Shown here: positions 25,927-37,686 of the stretch, in pieces
Numbering within the stretch: position 1 is the stretch's first letter
Layout: each line of letters opens with the position of its first letter
Origin: Chloroflexota bacterium
Lineage (GTDB): Bacteria; Chloroflexota; Anaerolineae; Caldilineales; Caldilineaceae
NCBI GenBank assembly: GCA_024277175.1
Contig: JAJRVT010000110.1
Coordinates: forward strand, 1 to 45,395
Length of the DNA: 45,395 nucleotides
Reading direction: 5' to 3'
The notes under the pieces: generated by a model
What the model was told of the DNA's origin: nothing
The model's input: only the letters and a program-made list of their open reading frames with translations
The model's database searches: none
Made by a program: the position numbers and the translations under genes

Positions 25927-26924
25927 TTGTTTTTCTGATCCAGATCCAACACAGCGCGCGCGGTGAGGTCATCGGTGGCCAACACTTTCAGGTAGCGCCC
26001 GCGTAGCGCGCCCAGGATCGACAATGCCTTGGGCCGGCCCAGGGCCACCGCGATCACCCGGGGGACCTCCCGCAGTTGCTCCAACTCGATGCCCACCACC
26101 CGCTGGTTGATGGCGTAGCCGTCGCAGCGCCCCTGGTCGTCGAAGAAGCGCCCGCAGGTCTCGCCGACGATGCCCTTGGCCTGCAGGTCGGTCAGGTCCT
26201 GCTTGGTCAGATGGCCGGCGCGTAAAAAGCTGGACATCTCGACCTCCACGGTGCCGATGCCGGTGACGGCCAGCGCCACCCCGCTGGCTCGCCGCAGCCC
26301 CTCGCTCACCGTCGGCTCCTGGTAGAGCATATCGCGCAGGGAAGGCTGCTCGACCAGCACGGGCGCGTGGAGGTAGTAGTGGCGACCGCCCAGCTTTCCG
26401 GCCAGCACCCGGGCCAGATCAGGGCCGTCGATGAGGGGGTTGGGCGCGCCCACGCTGCCGATGATCTGCACCACGTCGATCTGCTTGTGGCGGTGTTCCG
26501 AGAGCGAGGCCACAGCCGCGTACGCGCCCGTGCCCCAGGCGATGCCAATGCAGGCGTGATCGGGCAGCATCTCCAGCACCCGGTCCAGATAGCCGGCCGC
26601 CAGCCGCCCCACGGCTTGGAGGCGCTCGCCGTCGCTCTGCATCTCATACCCCCGTAACACCCGGGCGTCGCGCAGGCCGAAGCGCTCCACCAGCGCGTAC
26701 TCCAGATCGAAGTCCCGGTAGGCCGGCTTGTGGATGTGGATCTCCACGATGCCCCGGTCCCGGGCCTCCTTGATCATGCGCGAGACGCTGGAGCGCGAGA
26801 CGTCCAGCCGCTCCGCGATCTGCTGCTGGTTCTGGTTGTGCTCGTAATAGAGGCTGGCCACGGTGACCAACAGATCATCGCGGACGCTCTCCGAGGTTGC
26901 GTCGTGGGGGCCGTTCACTCGCAA
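25923..26924 (-). CDS. SorC/DeoR-family sugar-responsive transcriptional regulator
   Basis: This 333-residue regulator has an N-terminal helix-turn-helix: ASLYYEHNQNQQQIAERLDV, SRSSVSRMIKEARDRGIVEI. It then has a SorC-type sugar-phosphate-binding domain with the pattern CIGIAWGTGAYAAVASL and VVQIIGSVGA. Such regulators bind phosphorylated sugars and release from palindromic operators. It lies downstream of the FGGY kinase and upstream of gpsA in the long minus-strand cluster. The TTTGCA palindrome in the divergent control region (38767-38784) is the best candidate operator. The stop is inside a family A repeat. Confidence 0.9.
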   Translation of the reverse strand: MRVNGPHDATSESVRDDLLVTVASLYYEHNQNQQQIAERLDVSRSSVSRMIKEARDRGIVEIHIHKPAYRDFDLEYALVERFGLRDARVLRGYEMQSDGERLQAVGRLAAGYLDRVLEMLPDHACIGIAWGTGAYAAVASLSEHRHKQIDVVQIIGSVGAPNPLIDGPDLARVLAGKLGGRHYYLHAPVLVEQPSLRDMLYQEPTVSEGLRRASGVALAVTGIGTVEVEMSSFLRAGHLTKQDLTDLQAKGIVGETCGRFFDDQGRCDGYAINQRVVGIELEQLREVPRVIAVALGRPKALSILGALRGRYLKVLATDDLTARAVLDLDQKNK

Positions 26925-26946
26925 TCACCACCTTCCGGTATCATTA

Positions 26947-27126
26947 CAACGCAAAGGCGCACGTTTGACGCAAAGCCTCCAGTTGAACCTGATCGGTTCA
27001 ATTCCTCCTAAAAGAAACTGGGGGAGTGAGTTTCTTAGTAGGCGCAAAGACGCAGAGGAACGCAAAGGGTTTTTGTTTTTCTCTGCGTTTCTCTGCGTCT
27101 CCGCGACTCTCTGCGTCAAAAAAATT
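26947..27126. repeat. Intergenic palindromic cluster, family B
   Basis: AACGCAAAGGCGCACG and TTTGACGCAAAG (from 26947) are followed by AGACGCAGAGGAACGCA and, inverted, TGCGTTTCTCTGCGTCT and CTCTGCGTCAAA up to about 27120. Between them a smaller hairpin AAGAAACT/AGTTTCTT spans 27012-27036. The stretch 26925-27200 holds no gene. It fills the gap between the FGGY kinase and the SorC regulator. Confidence 0.75.
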
Positions 27127-27200
27127 TCAAGATCATAAATTTTAACAGGCTTTCCCCTTCTCGCCATATTTATCCACGGACAATTTCATATTTCACGTCT

Positions 27201-28730
27201 TCACGCCCCACGCGTCAACCGGGTCAGCCGATCCAGCAACGGCTGCAACGCGGGGAACAGCTCCCGGTAGACTTCCTGGTAGAGCCGGTCGTAGAAGGCT
27301 TGGGTCTCCGGGTTGGGCATGAGGCGCTCTCCCTCGCCGGTCATGGCCGCGGCGGCCTGGGCTTCATCCGCGTGCCAGCCAACCGCGACCGCGGCCAGGA
27401 TGGCCGCACCCAGGCAGGTGGCTTCGGTGGTGGTGGCACCGACCACGGGCACGCCGGTGACGTCGGCCACGATCTGGCGCCAGAGCTTGCTGCGACTGCC
27501 GCCGCCCATGGTGACGTAGGCCGAAAACGGGTGGCCGATGGCTTCCATCATGGCGTCGCCCACCAGTCGTTGTTCGAACGCGATGCCCTCCATGATGGCG
27601 CGGTAGAAGTGCTCGCGGCCATGCGCACCCGTCCAGCCCACCGTCACACCCGAGGCCAGCGGGTCCCAGTAGGGGTTCATGACGTTGTTCCAGTAGGGGA
27701 CGGCCATGAGCCCAAGCGCGCCGGGCGGGACCTTGGCCGCGGCCGCTTCCAGCATCTCTTCGGGCGAAAGGGGCAGCCAGGAATCGCGCAGGTCAGAGGC
27801 GAACTTGTCCACGTACCAGCCGATGGTGTAGACGCCGCCCCGCAGCACGTGCTCCAGGAAAAAGGCCCCAGCCAGGGGTGCGTCCAGGGTGCGAAAGGCC
27901 CGGTCCACCCGGTATTCGGGGCTGAAGACGCCGCTGACCACGGCCGTGCCCAGGTTGAGATAGGCCCGCTTGCCGTCGATGGCGTTGGCCCCCAGCCCCG
28001 CGGCCTGGCCGTCGCCCGCGCCGGCCACCACCGGCAGCCCGGCCGGCAGCCCGCTGGCGGCCGCGGCCTGGGGCGTGACATGGCCGATGATCGCGCCCGG
28101 CGGGACCAGCTCCACGAACTGATCCAGACGCAGCCCCAGGTCGAGAATCAGGTCTTCGGCCCAGTGCTGGCGCTCCATGTCCAGCAGCCCCATGGGATCG
28201 GCGGAAGCCAGGCTGGTGCGCAGTTCGCCGGTGAATCGGTGGACCAGGAAGGCGTGGACGTCCATGAACTTGGCCGTGCGGGCCACGATTTCCGGCTCGT
28301 GGTCGACAAGCCAGGCGATCTTGGAGATGGACTGGGTCATGGAAGGCGGTTTGCCGGTGAGCCGGTGGAGTTCGTCGCGGCCAAAGCGTTCGGAGAGCGC
28401 GTCCACCTGGGCCTGGCTGCGCGAGTCCAGCCACAGGATGGCGTTGCGGATGGGGCGTCCCGCCTCGTCCACAGGCACGAAGCTCTCCCGCTGGTGGGTG
28501 ATCCCCAGGGCCTGGATGCGGCTGGCGTCCACCTGGCTGACGCAGGCCTGAATGGCGGTGCAGGCGCTGGCCCACCAGTCCTCCGCGTTCTGCTCGGCCC
28601 AGTCGGGCTGGGGGGTGATCAGGGGATAGGACGCTCGCCCCTCGGCCACCGCCCGCCCGCTCCGGTCCCAGGCGATGGCCTTGCAGGCTGTGGTGCTGCT
28701 GTCGATGCTGATGATGAGTTCATTCGCCAT
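27201..28730 (-). CDS. FGGY-family carbohydrate kinase
   Basis: This 509-residue sugar/polyol kinase uses ATP. The N-terminal ATPase motif is ISIDSSTTACKAIAWDRSG, then ITHQRESFVPVDEAG and PIRNAILWLDSR. The second domain contains VVAGAGDGQAAGLGANAIDG and the signature MGGGSRSKLWRQIVADVTGV. The overall pattern is that of xylulokinase-like rather than true glycerol kinase members. AGGGAGC lies upstream of ATG 28730. It is part of the 13-gene catabolic cluster, downstream of dhaL, and could phosphorylate a ketose or polyol of the same pathway. Confidence 0.9.
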   Translation of the reverse strand: MANELIISIDSSTTACKAIAWDRSGRAVAEGRASYPLITPQPDWAEQNAEDWWASACTAIQACVSQVDASRIQALGITHQRESFVPVDEAGRPIRNAILWLDSRSQAQVDALSERFGRDELHRLTGKPPSMTQSISKIAWLVDHEPEIVARTAKFMDVHAFLVHRFTGELRTSLASADPMGLLDMERQHWAEDLILDLGLRLDQFVELVPPGAIIGHVTPQAAAASGLPAGLPVVAGAGDGQAAGLGANAIDGKRAYLNLGTAVVSGVFSPEYRVDRAFRTLDAPLAGAFFLEHVLRGGVYTIGWYVDKFASDLRDSWLPLSPEEMLEAAAAKVPPGALGLMAVPYWNNVMNPYWDPLASGVTVGWTGAHGREHFYRAIMEGIAFEQRLVGDAMMEAIGHPFSAYVTMGGGSRSKLWRQIVADVTGVPVVGATTTEATCLGAAILAAVAVGWHADEAQAAAAMTGEGERLMPNPETQAFYDRLYQEVYRELFPALQPLLDRLTRLTRGA

Positions 28731-28765
28731 AATGCTCCCTCGCAATTGGGCTTGTATACGCTCGT

Positions 28766-29413
28766 CTATCCCGCCAACCCCACGATCTCCAACGCCTCCC
28801 CTACCGCCTGTAACAGGTAGAGCATGGAGCGCGCGCCCGGGTCCACATGGCCGATACTGCGTTCCCCCAGCCGCGCGGAACGCCCTCGACGGGCCATCAT
28901 CTGTGCGGTGGCGTCGGCCCCGGCTTCGGCCGCGGGGAGCGCTTCGTTCCAGGCTGTGGCCAGCCCCGCGCCCTGCTCGCCGGCCCGGCCCAGCGCATCG
29001 ACGAAGGGGGATAACGCATCGACCATGGTCTTGTCGCCCGGTTTGGCTTTTCCCAGGCGGGAGATGATCTCCAGCCCGGCGGCCAGCGCGTCATGGACGG
29101 AGCGAACGTCGCAGGCGGTCGGGTCCAGACGCTGGCCCACGGTGAGCATGAACATGCCATAGAGCGCGCCCGACGCGCCGCCGGCCGCATCGGAAAAGGC
29201 GTTCCCCGCGGTCATGAGCAACTGTCCCGGGGACTGGCCGTCATCGGCCGCGGCCACGGCCTCGTTCGCCGCCCGCAGCCCGCGTGCCATGGTGCTGCCG
29301 TGATCGCCGTCCCCCGCGTGCGCGTCCAGCGCGCCCAGCTCCGCCTCGCGGGCCGTGATGATCGCCAACGCGCGTTGGACGCTCATGCGGATGATCTGTT
29401 GCGCCTGCTCCAT
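28766..29413 (-). CDS. dhaL: Dihydroxyacetone kinase subunit DhaL
   Basis: This 215-residue all-helical nucleotide-binding subunit carries the ADP/Mg motif LDAHAGDGDHGSTMARGLRA (Asp30, Asp35, Asp37). Later segments FSDAAGGASGALYGMFMLTV, GDKTMVDALSPFVDAL and ARRGRSARLGERSIGHVDPG match the DhaL family. It holds the phosphate-donating nucleotide for DhaK. The gene follows dhaK after a 165-bp gap that contains a family C palindrome. No DhaM (PTS phosphodonor) gene is in the window, so it may use ATP directly, as in two-subunit L-erythrulose kinases. Confidence 0.92.
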   Translation of the reverse strand: MEQAQQIIRMSVQRALAIITAREAELGALDAHAGDGDHGSTMARGLRAANEAVAAADDGQSPGQLLMTAGNAFSDAAGGASGALYGMFMLTVGQRLDPTACDVRSVHDALAAGLEIISRLGKAKPGDKTMVDALSPFVDALGRAGEQGAGLATAWNEALPAAEAGADATAQMMARRGRSARLGERSIGHVDPGARSMLYLLQAVGEALEIVGLAG

Positions 29414-29449
29414 GGATTTCCACTCCGTTAACAGATGATTTGTGGTTTA

Positions 29450-29563
29450 GTAGGTGCGGTTTCAAACCGCACGATTTCCACGATCCCCGCGATTCCAGGT
29501 TCGCCGATGATAGACCGCACTTCCCTCGCCCGGCCAGTTTGTGCGGTTCCAAACCGCACCTAC
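29450..29563. repeat. Intergenic palindrome, family C
   Basis: Two small hairpins, GTGCGGTTT/AAACCGCAC (29455 on) and GTGCGGTTCCAAACCGCAC (29541 on), flank about 65 bp. The outer edges GTAGGTGCGG and CCGCACCTAC pair with each other. It lies between dhaL and dhaK. The same core recurs at 45274-45395 and, degenerate, at 33268-33302. Confidence 0.8.
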
Positions 29564-29578
29564 GCGTGATCTATCCAA

Positions 29579-30577
<999 letters not shown>

Positions 30578-30614
30578 GTCCGGTTCCAGGTGATGTTCAA
30601 CGCTGTGACGTCTT

Positions 30615-30694
30615 TTTGACGCAGAGTCGCAGAGGAACGCAGAGAAAAACAAAAACCTTTGCGCCCTTCTGCGCCTTTGCGACTCTGCGTCAAA
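30615..30694. repeat. Intergenic palindrome, family B
   Basis: The arms TTTGACGCAGAGTCGCA (30615-30631) and TGCGACTCTGCGTCAAA (30678-30694) are perfect inverted repeats. It sits between the cupin gene and dhaK. Confidence 0.9.
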
Positions 30695-30708
30695 CTTTCA
30701 GCGTGTAC

Positions 30709-31143
30709 TCAAACTTTGATAAATTCCGCCACCTTTTCGATCTGGCGCAGTTGTTCCAGATCGGCTTCCGTGGGCAACTGGGGCCGATCCCGGTCACAGT
30801 TGACCAGGCAGAGGAAGCCCAGCGGCTCCTCCCCCACGGGCTGAAACTGGTGCCACTGGAAGGCGGGCACGCTCACCAGGTCGAAGGTGTCGATCTCGAT
30901 CACCCGGGTTCCCACCAGACAGCGCCCCCGCCCGCGCAGGATCAACACCGCGTGTACATGCTCGTGGCGTTCCAGGGAGGAGTGGCCGCCCGGCTGCACT
31001 TCGAAATAACGCAACTGGCAGGTCAGGTCCGGGTCGTCGAAGAGCACCTGGCGCGTGATGTCCTTGAAGCCCGTGCCGTCGGTTTTATACTCCTTGACCG
31101 GCAGGTCCTTCCAGCGGTAGTTCCCCAGATATGGCGTCAACAA
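30709..31143 (-). CDS. Cupin-domain protein
   Basis: This 144-residue single-cupin protein has motif 1 SLERHEHVHAVLILRGRG near residue 56 and motif 2 VPAFQWHQFQPVG near residue 92. The metal-ligand histidines and a Glu are present, so a mononuclear metal site is likely. The N-terminal part is MLTPYLGNYRWKDLPVKEYK. Such proteins may be isomerases or oxygenases of sugars. It lies between the RuBisCO-like gene and dhaK in the cluster, so a pathway isomerase is a reasonable but unproven guess. Confidence 0.85.
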   Translation of the reverse strand: MLTPYLGNYRWKDLPVKEYKTDGTGFKDITRQVLFDDPDLTCQLRYFEVQPGGHSSLERHEHVHAVLILRGRGRCLVGTRVIEIDTFDLVSVPAFQWHQFQPVGEEPLGFLCLVNCDRDRPQLPTEADLEQLRQIEKVAEFIKV

Positions 31144-31171
31144 TTGATAAACCCTCCATTGAACGGACTGT

Positions 31172-32269
31172 TTAGCCGGCGCTGCGTTTCACCTGCGCCA
31201 CAAAGGCGGCGCTCTGCTCCTGTAACCGCTCACGGGCGATGAGCAGCCCGCCGCCGATGAGCAGGATCGTGTCTACGCCGTAAAAGTCGACCATTTCATC
31301 CACCCGATCCACCGTCATCCCGCCGGCGGGCCCGGGCGCGGCCGGCGCCAGATCGCCCCAAGGCGTGCGCAAATTTTCAGCCAAATCCAGGCACATTTGC
31401 TTGCTGTAGCCAAAGCGCCCGCCATAGTTGGGATAGATGACCGCGTCCGAGCCGATGAGGCGGTAGAGCTTGCCGAAGAGCAGTTCCGGCGCGATGTGCA
31501 GGCATCCGCCCAGGGCCGGGTGTCCCAGAATGGGGACGTCGATGTGTTCACGCACCAGCTCGTCGTAGGTGGGCAACCCGATCAGCATGGGCGAAGCCAT
31601 GACCATGCCCACGCCCAGCTCGCGGACGATGTCGGTCTGCTCCCAGAGCGCGCTTGGTCCGCCGCTGAGGTTGGGCGCGTAGATGGCGCGGTGGCCCGTC
31701 TCAGCGTAGACCTTGTCGACCGCGGCCTGGCAGGCCCGCACCCGTTCGGCGAAGGGGGCGAAGGCTTGGTTGGCCAACCCGTGGTCGTCCTTGATAATAT
31801 CGATGCCGCCCAGGGCGAAGGCGCGACAGATCGCGGCCAGTTCCTCGGGCGAAGACCCCATGGGCTTCAGGGCGGTGCAGGTCAGGGGCCGGTCATAGGC
31901 CCCCGTGAAGGCTCGCAGGCCGGGAAGCCCAAAACGGGGACCGGGGAACGCGGCCAGGAGGCTGGGCGGCAACTCTGCGTCCACCAGGGAGATGTCCGGC
32001 TGCATGGACGTGTTGCCAAAGAGGACGTTAAGCAGTTGAGTCGTCTCCATGCCGGTGATGGCGGCAGAAAAACGGATCGCCACCCGGAAAAGGCCGGGCG
32101 CTTCCTCCTGGATGGACTCGACCTTGCCCACGATCTCATCCAGGATGGCGGGGTCGCGCACGGCCTGAAGCGGCATTTCGATGCTCTGTTCGACAGCCAC
32201 GCCCAAGGCGCGCGCTTCGATTTCGTCAGCGTCGGCGCGAATCTGATAAGTGACCAGCAAACTTTCCAT
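31172..32269 (-). CDS. RuBisCO-like protein (form IV family)
   Basis: This 365-residue member of the RuBisCO large-chain superfamily starts MESLLVTYQI, with an N-terminal alpha/beta domain and a TIM barrel. Lys135 of ALKPMGSSPEE corresponds to the KPK lysine of RuBisCO, and the second lysine is replaced by Met. Residues 160-163 are KDDH where RuBisCO has KDDE, so the metal-ligand Glu is a His. Loop-6-like IYPNYGGRFGYS lacks the CO2-pocket Lys. GHPALGG, GPAGGM and GGGLL are the barrel phosphate sites. True carboxylase activity is therefore unlikely. Relatives OiaX/OiaT cleave phosphorylated 3-oxo-isoapionate. The PfkB kinase starting 15 bp upstream could provide such a phosphorylated substrate. 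Confidence 0.9.
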   Translation of the reverse strand: MESLLVTYQIRADADEIEARALGVAVEQSIEMPLQAVRDPAILDEIVGKVESIQEEAPGLFRVAIRFSAAITGMETTQLLNVLFGNTSMQPDISLVDAELPPSLLAAFPGPRFGLPGLRAFTGAYDRPLTCTALKPMGSSPEELAAICRAFALGGIDIIKDDHGLANQAFAPFAERVRACQAAVDKVYAETGHRAIYAPNLSGGPSALWEQTDIVRELGVGMVMASPMLIGLPTYDELVREHIDVPILGHPALGGCLHIAPELLFGKLYRLIGSDAVIYPNYGGRFGYSKQMCLDLAENLRTPWGDLAPAAPGPAGGMTVDRVDEMVDFYGVDTILLIGGGLLIARERLQEQSAAFVAQVKRSAG

Positions 32270-32283
32270 GCGATTTCTCCGGG

Positions 32284-33240
<957 letters not shown>

Positions 33241-33267
33241 AAATCACTCCTGTATCTGTTTGCGTAA

Positions 33268-33302
33268 ACAGGCTGTGCGGCTGCAAACCACACCTACACG
33301 GC
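33268..33302. repeat. Degenerate family C palindrome
   Basis: GGCTGTGCGGCTGCAAACCA and CACCTACACGG resemble the family C core GTGCGGTTT...AACCGCACCTAC with several changes. The right side overlaps the last codons and stop of the upstream SDR gene. Confidence 0.5.
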
Positions 33303-34067
33303 CGTATACCCGCCGTCGATCACGATCACCGCGCCGCAGATCAGATCAGACGCCGGCGAACTTAGGAAGAGCACCAGGTCTGCGACTTCCACCGGCTTGC
33401 CAAAACGACGCAACGGGATCTTGGCCAGCATGGGCCCGCCCTTGGCGGGATCGCCCCAGACTTCCTCGCCCATGGGCGTCAGGATCACCGTGGGCGCGAC
33501 CGCATTGGCCTGGATATTATACTGTCCCCACTCAGCCGCCATGACCTTGGTGAGCATGTTCAACCCGCCCTTGGACGCGGCGTAGGAGCCGTGCCCTTCG
33601 ATGGCCACCACGCCGGCCTGGGACGAGATGTTGACGATCTTGCCCCGCTGCTGGGCGATCATGGCCGGGACCAGGGTTTGGGCCAGAATGAAGGGCGCGC
33701 GCAGGTTGATGGCCAGGGTCTCGTCCCAGTCATCCAAGGTTGTCTCCAGGAGAGGATCGATCCGGGCGATGCCGGCGTTGTTGATCAAAATATCCACCGC
33801 GCCCCAATGGTCCAGCGCAGTTTGCCCAGCCTGACGAGGCCCGTCCGACGTGCCCAGGTCGGCTTCGATGACCAGGCATTCGCGGCCGGCGGCCTGGATG
33901 GCGGCCTGGGTGTTGGCCAGCCCCACCTGGTCCCGACCCACGATGGCGACGTCAGCGCCGGCCTGGGCCAGTTCGATGGCCACCTCCGCGCCGATGCCCT
34001 TGGAGCCGCCCGTGACCAGGGCTTTGAAGCCCTGGACGGAGAACCGTTCGATGTAATTATGCTGCAT
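33294..34067 (-). CDS. SDR-family oxidoreductase
   Basis: This 257-residue classical short-chain dehydrogenase has the cofactor motif ALVTGGSKGIGAEVA (residues 16-30), the NAG motif ILINNAGIARID, catalytic Ser in IVNISSQAG and the YxxxK pair at Tyr162 and Lys166 (GSYAASKGGL). AIVGRDQ after strand 2 does not settle NAD or NADP. It probably oxidises a sugar alcohol or acid in the island. Its end overlaps a family C-like repeat. It is followed by the PfkB kinase gene. Confidence 0.9.
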   Translation of the reverse strand: MQHNYIERFSVQGFKALVTGGSKGIGAEVAIELAQAGADVAIVGRDQVGLANTQAAIQAAGRECLVIEADLGTSDGPRQAGQTALDHWGAVDILINNAGIARIDPLLETTLDDWDETLAINLRAPFILAQTLVPAMIAQQRGKIVNISSQAGVVAIEGHGSYAASKGGLNMLTKVMAAEWGQYNIQANAVAPTVILTPMGEEVWGDPAKGGPMLAKIPLRRFGKPVEVADLVLFLSSPASDLICGAVIVIDGGYTAV

Positions 34068-34091
34068 AGATCAGAATCCTTTTGTTTTCGA

Positions 34092-34883
<792 letters not shown>

Positions 34884-34902
34884 GATGAGACCTGCTTTCT
34901 CT

Positions 34903-34993
34903 GATAGAACGCGGAAACGTCGGATTGGGCGGATTTTCACGGATTTTAAAAATCCGTGAAAATCCGCCCAATCTGCTCAATCCGCGTTCTATC
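34903..34993. repeat. Intergenic palindrome, family A (copy 4)
   Basis: The arms GATAGAACGCGGA (34903-34915) and TCCGCGTTCTATC (34981-34993) are perfect; the core TTTTCACGGATTTTAAAAA is itself inverted. It ends 3 bp before the stop of the binding-protein gene. Confidence 0.9.
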
Positions 34994-34996
34994 CTC

Positions 34997-36514
34997 TTAA
35001 CCGACGGCCTTGGCCGCGGCCGCGGCCATGTTATCCAGCGTCGTCTGGATGTCCTGCTGGCCCGTGGTCATCTTGCCCAACTCGACCGCGAAACTGTCTA
35101 CTGAGAGCGCGGCCCACTCGGGCAGGTGAGGTTCGGTGCCCATGCGATTCTGAATCGCGTCCAGGGTGACGGCGAAGTGGCGAGTGGTGCCAGCCACGAC
35201 TTTATCGTTGGCTTTGATACGTGGATCGGTGAAGTTGCTGAAGCGAATCGGCGTGGCGCCGCCGCCCAGCAGGCTGGCTCGGGTGGTGATGTCGGAGCTG
35301 GTAGCCCATTGCAGAAAGACCCAGGCCGCGTCCACGTTCTTGCTGAACTTGGAGACGGCCATGCTGCTGCCGCCCTGATGGCTGATGCCGGGCGTCTCGT
35401 CGAAGCCGCATTCGGCCTTGGTGCGCAGCGCGTCTTCTTTGGGGCAGGGGGCCGGCTCCACCAGACCCACGACCTTGGATTTCTGCGGGTCGTCGAAGCC
35501 AGGGAAGAACTCGCCCCAGGAGATGTAGACGCCGGCCAGACCCTGGGTGAAGGCGTCGCCTTCGCCCGACCAATCCCAGGTGGTGACGCCGGGCGGCATG
35601 TACTTGCCCAACTCCAGCATGTATTCAGCCCCAGTCACGCCCGCTTCATCGTTGAGCACAGGCTGCTCATCGGCGTCGAAGATGCGTCCGCCGTGGGACC
35701 AGTGCCAAGCCGTCCAGTCCGTCTCCAGCGCGTAATGGCCGGATTTCCACTGGCCAACGGTGCCATAGACCTCAGGCGCCTTAGCCTCGTTGATGGCCTT
35801 GATCACCTCCATGTACTCGCTCATGGTGGTGGGAACGGACAGGCCCAGTTCATCGAAGATGTCCTTGCGGTACATCATAATAAAAATGGGGATGTCGTAG
35901 GGAATAGCCGCCAGTTGGCCCTTGTAGGTGGCGATGTTTTCCACCAACTCTGGGATAAAATCGTCGAAGTTCCAGTCCGGGTAGGCCAAATCGGTCTTGG
36001 CCATCAGTTCCGAAGGATCGACCGCATCGTTCACAAAGCGCCCAACCCAGGCCTGATCCCAGTAATAGATGTCGTTTGCGCCCAATCCGCCGGCCGTATC
36101 CTGGCTGATTTTGGCCAGCACCTGATCCAGGGGAAGTTGCTCCCACTCCACATTGATGCCGGTCAGGGGGATGAACTCCTGCTGCATGATCTCGCTGATG
36201 GCGCGGCTAGGCGGGGTGGATTCGCTGACGACGCGAATGGTGGTGCCGGCGAACTGGCCGCCTACTTCTTTGAGGAACTGCTGCTGTGCGGTCAACTCTG
36301 TGGCCGCAGATTCAGGGCCAACGGTCGCCTGCACCTGCTCCGCAGTGGGCGCGGCCGCTGGTGCGGCGCAGGCCGCCAGATAACGCATGCTCGTAATGCC
36401 AAAGCCGGCCAGCGCTGCCCGACGGATAAATTCCCGCCGGTTGATGACCCCGCGCTGAAGCTTTCCCGCCTGCTTGGCTACCCAAAGACGTTGTTGTCGA
36501 TCACGTTCATTCAT
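34997..36514 (-). CDS. Sugar ABC transporter binding lipoprotein (CUT1), Tat-exported
   Basis: This 505-residue family 1 extracellular binding protein has a twin-arginine signal: NRREFIRRAALAGFG near residue 26, then a lipobox LAAC in MRYLAACAAP. The mature part begins after a Pro/Ala-rich stretch; motifs include IPYDIPIFIMMYRKDIFDEL, EVYGTVGQWKSGHYALETDW and AWVFLQWATSSDITTRASL. The signal shows it folds in the cytoplasm before export. It captures a sugar or polyol for the CUT1 permeases just upstream in the operon. Its stop lies close to a family A palindrome. There is no ATPase gene beside it. Confidence 0.9.
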   Translation of the reverse strand: MNERDRQQRLWVAKQAGKLQRGVINRREFIRRAALAGFGITSMRYLAACAAPAAAPTAEQVQATVGPESAATELTAQQQFLKEVGGQFAGTTIRVVSESTPPSRAISEIMQQEFIPLTGINVEWEQLPLDQVLAKISQDTAGGLGANDIYYWDQAWVGRFVNDAVDPSELMAKTDLAYPDWNFDDFIPELVENIATYKGQLAAIPYDIPIFIMMYRKDIFDELGLSVPTTMSEYMEVIKAINEAKAPEVYGTVGQWKSGHYALETDWTAWHWSHGGRIFDADEQPVLNDEAGVTGAEYMLELGKYMPPGVTTWDWSGEGDAFTQGLAGVYISWGEFFPGFDDPQKSKVVGLVEPAPCPKEDALRTKAECGFDETPGISHQGGSSMAVSKFSKNVDAAWVFLQWATSSDITTRASLLGGGATPIRFSNFTDPRIKANDKVVAGTTRHFAVTLDAIQNRMGTEPHLPEWAALSVDSFAVELGKMTTGQQDIQTTLDNMAAAAAKAVG

Positions 36515-36714
36515 GGCTATGCCTCCGCTTCTCCTTGAAAATTTATTCCCTCGCCACTTGAATGCTACGCATGTTCACCGCTGTGATTCACCGGTGCAAA
36601 CCAAATGCTACGAACACTGACAAGCACTTTTGTCCAGGCGCCTCCTTTCTTGAAACCGACTCCTTCGACATCCAGACAATCAATCGAACGCAAGAGGTGA
36701 AATGCAACCAGACA

Positions 36715-37668
36715 TCAACCTTTGACCGCACCCATGGTCAAGCCGCGCACCAGGTGCTTCTGCACCAGGAGCACAAAGAGGAAGACCGGGACCATGGCGG
36801 CCGTACCCAGCGCGGCCAGGAATCCCCACTCCGTCCCGCCGGTCGAGGTGTCGAACGTGGAGGCGGCGACCGGCATGGTGCGCACGGCCGTGCGGGTCAA
36901 CGTCAGCGTCAATAAGAACTCGTTCCAGGAAAAAATAAAGCTTAGGATCGCGGTCGCAGCCAGGCCGGGAAGAATGTAATGGATGATCACCCGGTAGAAG
37001 GCCTGGAAACGGGTGGCGCCATCCACCATGGCCTGTTCGTCCAGATCATAGGGCACGTCATCGAAGAAGCTCTTGAGCAGGAGGATGGCCAGGGGCAGAT
37101 TCATGACGGCGTGGACGAGAATGACGCCTTGGTAGGTGTCGAGCATGCGCAGAGAGCGATACATGAGGAAGAAGGGCATGGCCACCACCACCGGCGGCAT
37201 CATGCGCGTGCTTAGGATCCAGAAGACCACATCATGTCGGCGGCGCATGCGGAAGCGACTGAGGGAATAGGCGGCCGGCGTGGCGATCAGGATCACCAGG
37301 CCGGTGCTGGCCGTGGCGATGATGATGCTGTCGATCAGATAGGGGACCGAGTAATAAAAGCCGCCGCCTGTGCTGGTCAGCGCACCAGTGAGCCGTAGCA
37401 TCATTTCGTTGTAGGAGACGCCGCCCAGCACAACGCTGTACCAGTTGAGGGTCGGTTTGAAGATGAAAACGGGGGGCAGGGCGAAAATGGCGCCAAAGGG
37501 CTTGAAGGAGGCCAGGAACCACCAGAAGATGGGAAAGATAAAAATGGCGATAATGAAAACCATGACGATGGTGCGCAGCCACATGCCCTGGGCGCGCCGC
37601 CGGCGCGCCCTTTTCGGCAGCTCTGCAATTTGTTTGTCAGTCATAGGTGACGCAGGGGCGGTTGTCAT
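36715..37668 (-). CDS. Sugar ABC transporter permease, MalG-like (CUT1)
   Basis: This 317-residue CUT1 permease has six predicted helices. The coupling EAA loop is DLDEQAMVDGATRFQAFYRV, and the following LPGLAATAILSFIFSWNEFL and VAAFGTAAMVPVFL-type tail are typical of MalG. Residues SRFRMRRRHDVVFWILSTRM form a normal cytoplasmic loop. GGAG lies 9 nt before ATG 37668. It forms a heterodimer with the MalF-like permease encoded 19 bp upstream. The 200-bp gap to the binding-protein gene (36515-36714) has no gene. Confidence 0.92.
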   Translation of the reverse strand: MTTAPASPMTDKQIAELPKRARRRRAQGMWLRTIVMVFIIAIFIFPIFWWFLASFKPFGAIFALPPVFIFKPTLNWYSVVLGGVSYNEMMLRLTGALTSTGGGFYYSVPYLIDSIIIATASTGLVILIATPAAYSLSRFRMRRRHDVVFWILSTRMMPPVVVAMPFFLMYRSLRMLDTYQGVILVHAVMNLPLAILLLKSFFDDVPYDLDEQAMVDGATRFQAFYRVIIHYILPGLAATAILSFIFSWNEFLLTLTLTRTAVRTMPVAASTFDTSTGGTEWGFLAALGTAAMVPVFLFVLLVQKHLVRGLTMGAVKG

Positions 37669-37686
37669 TGCTTACAACTCCAATGC

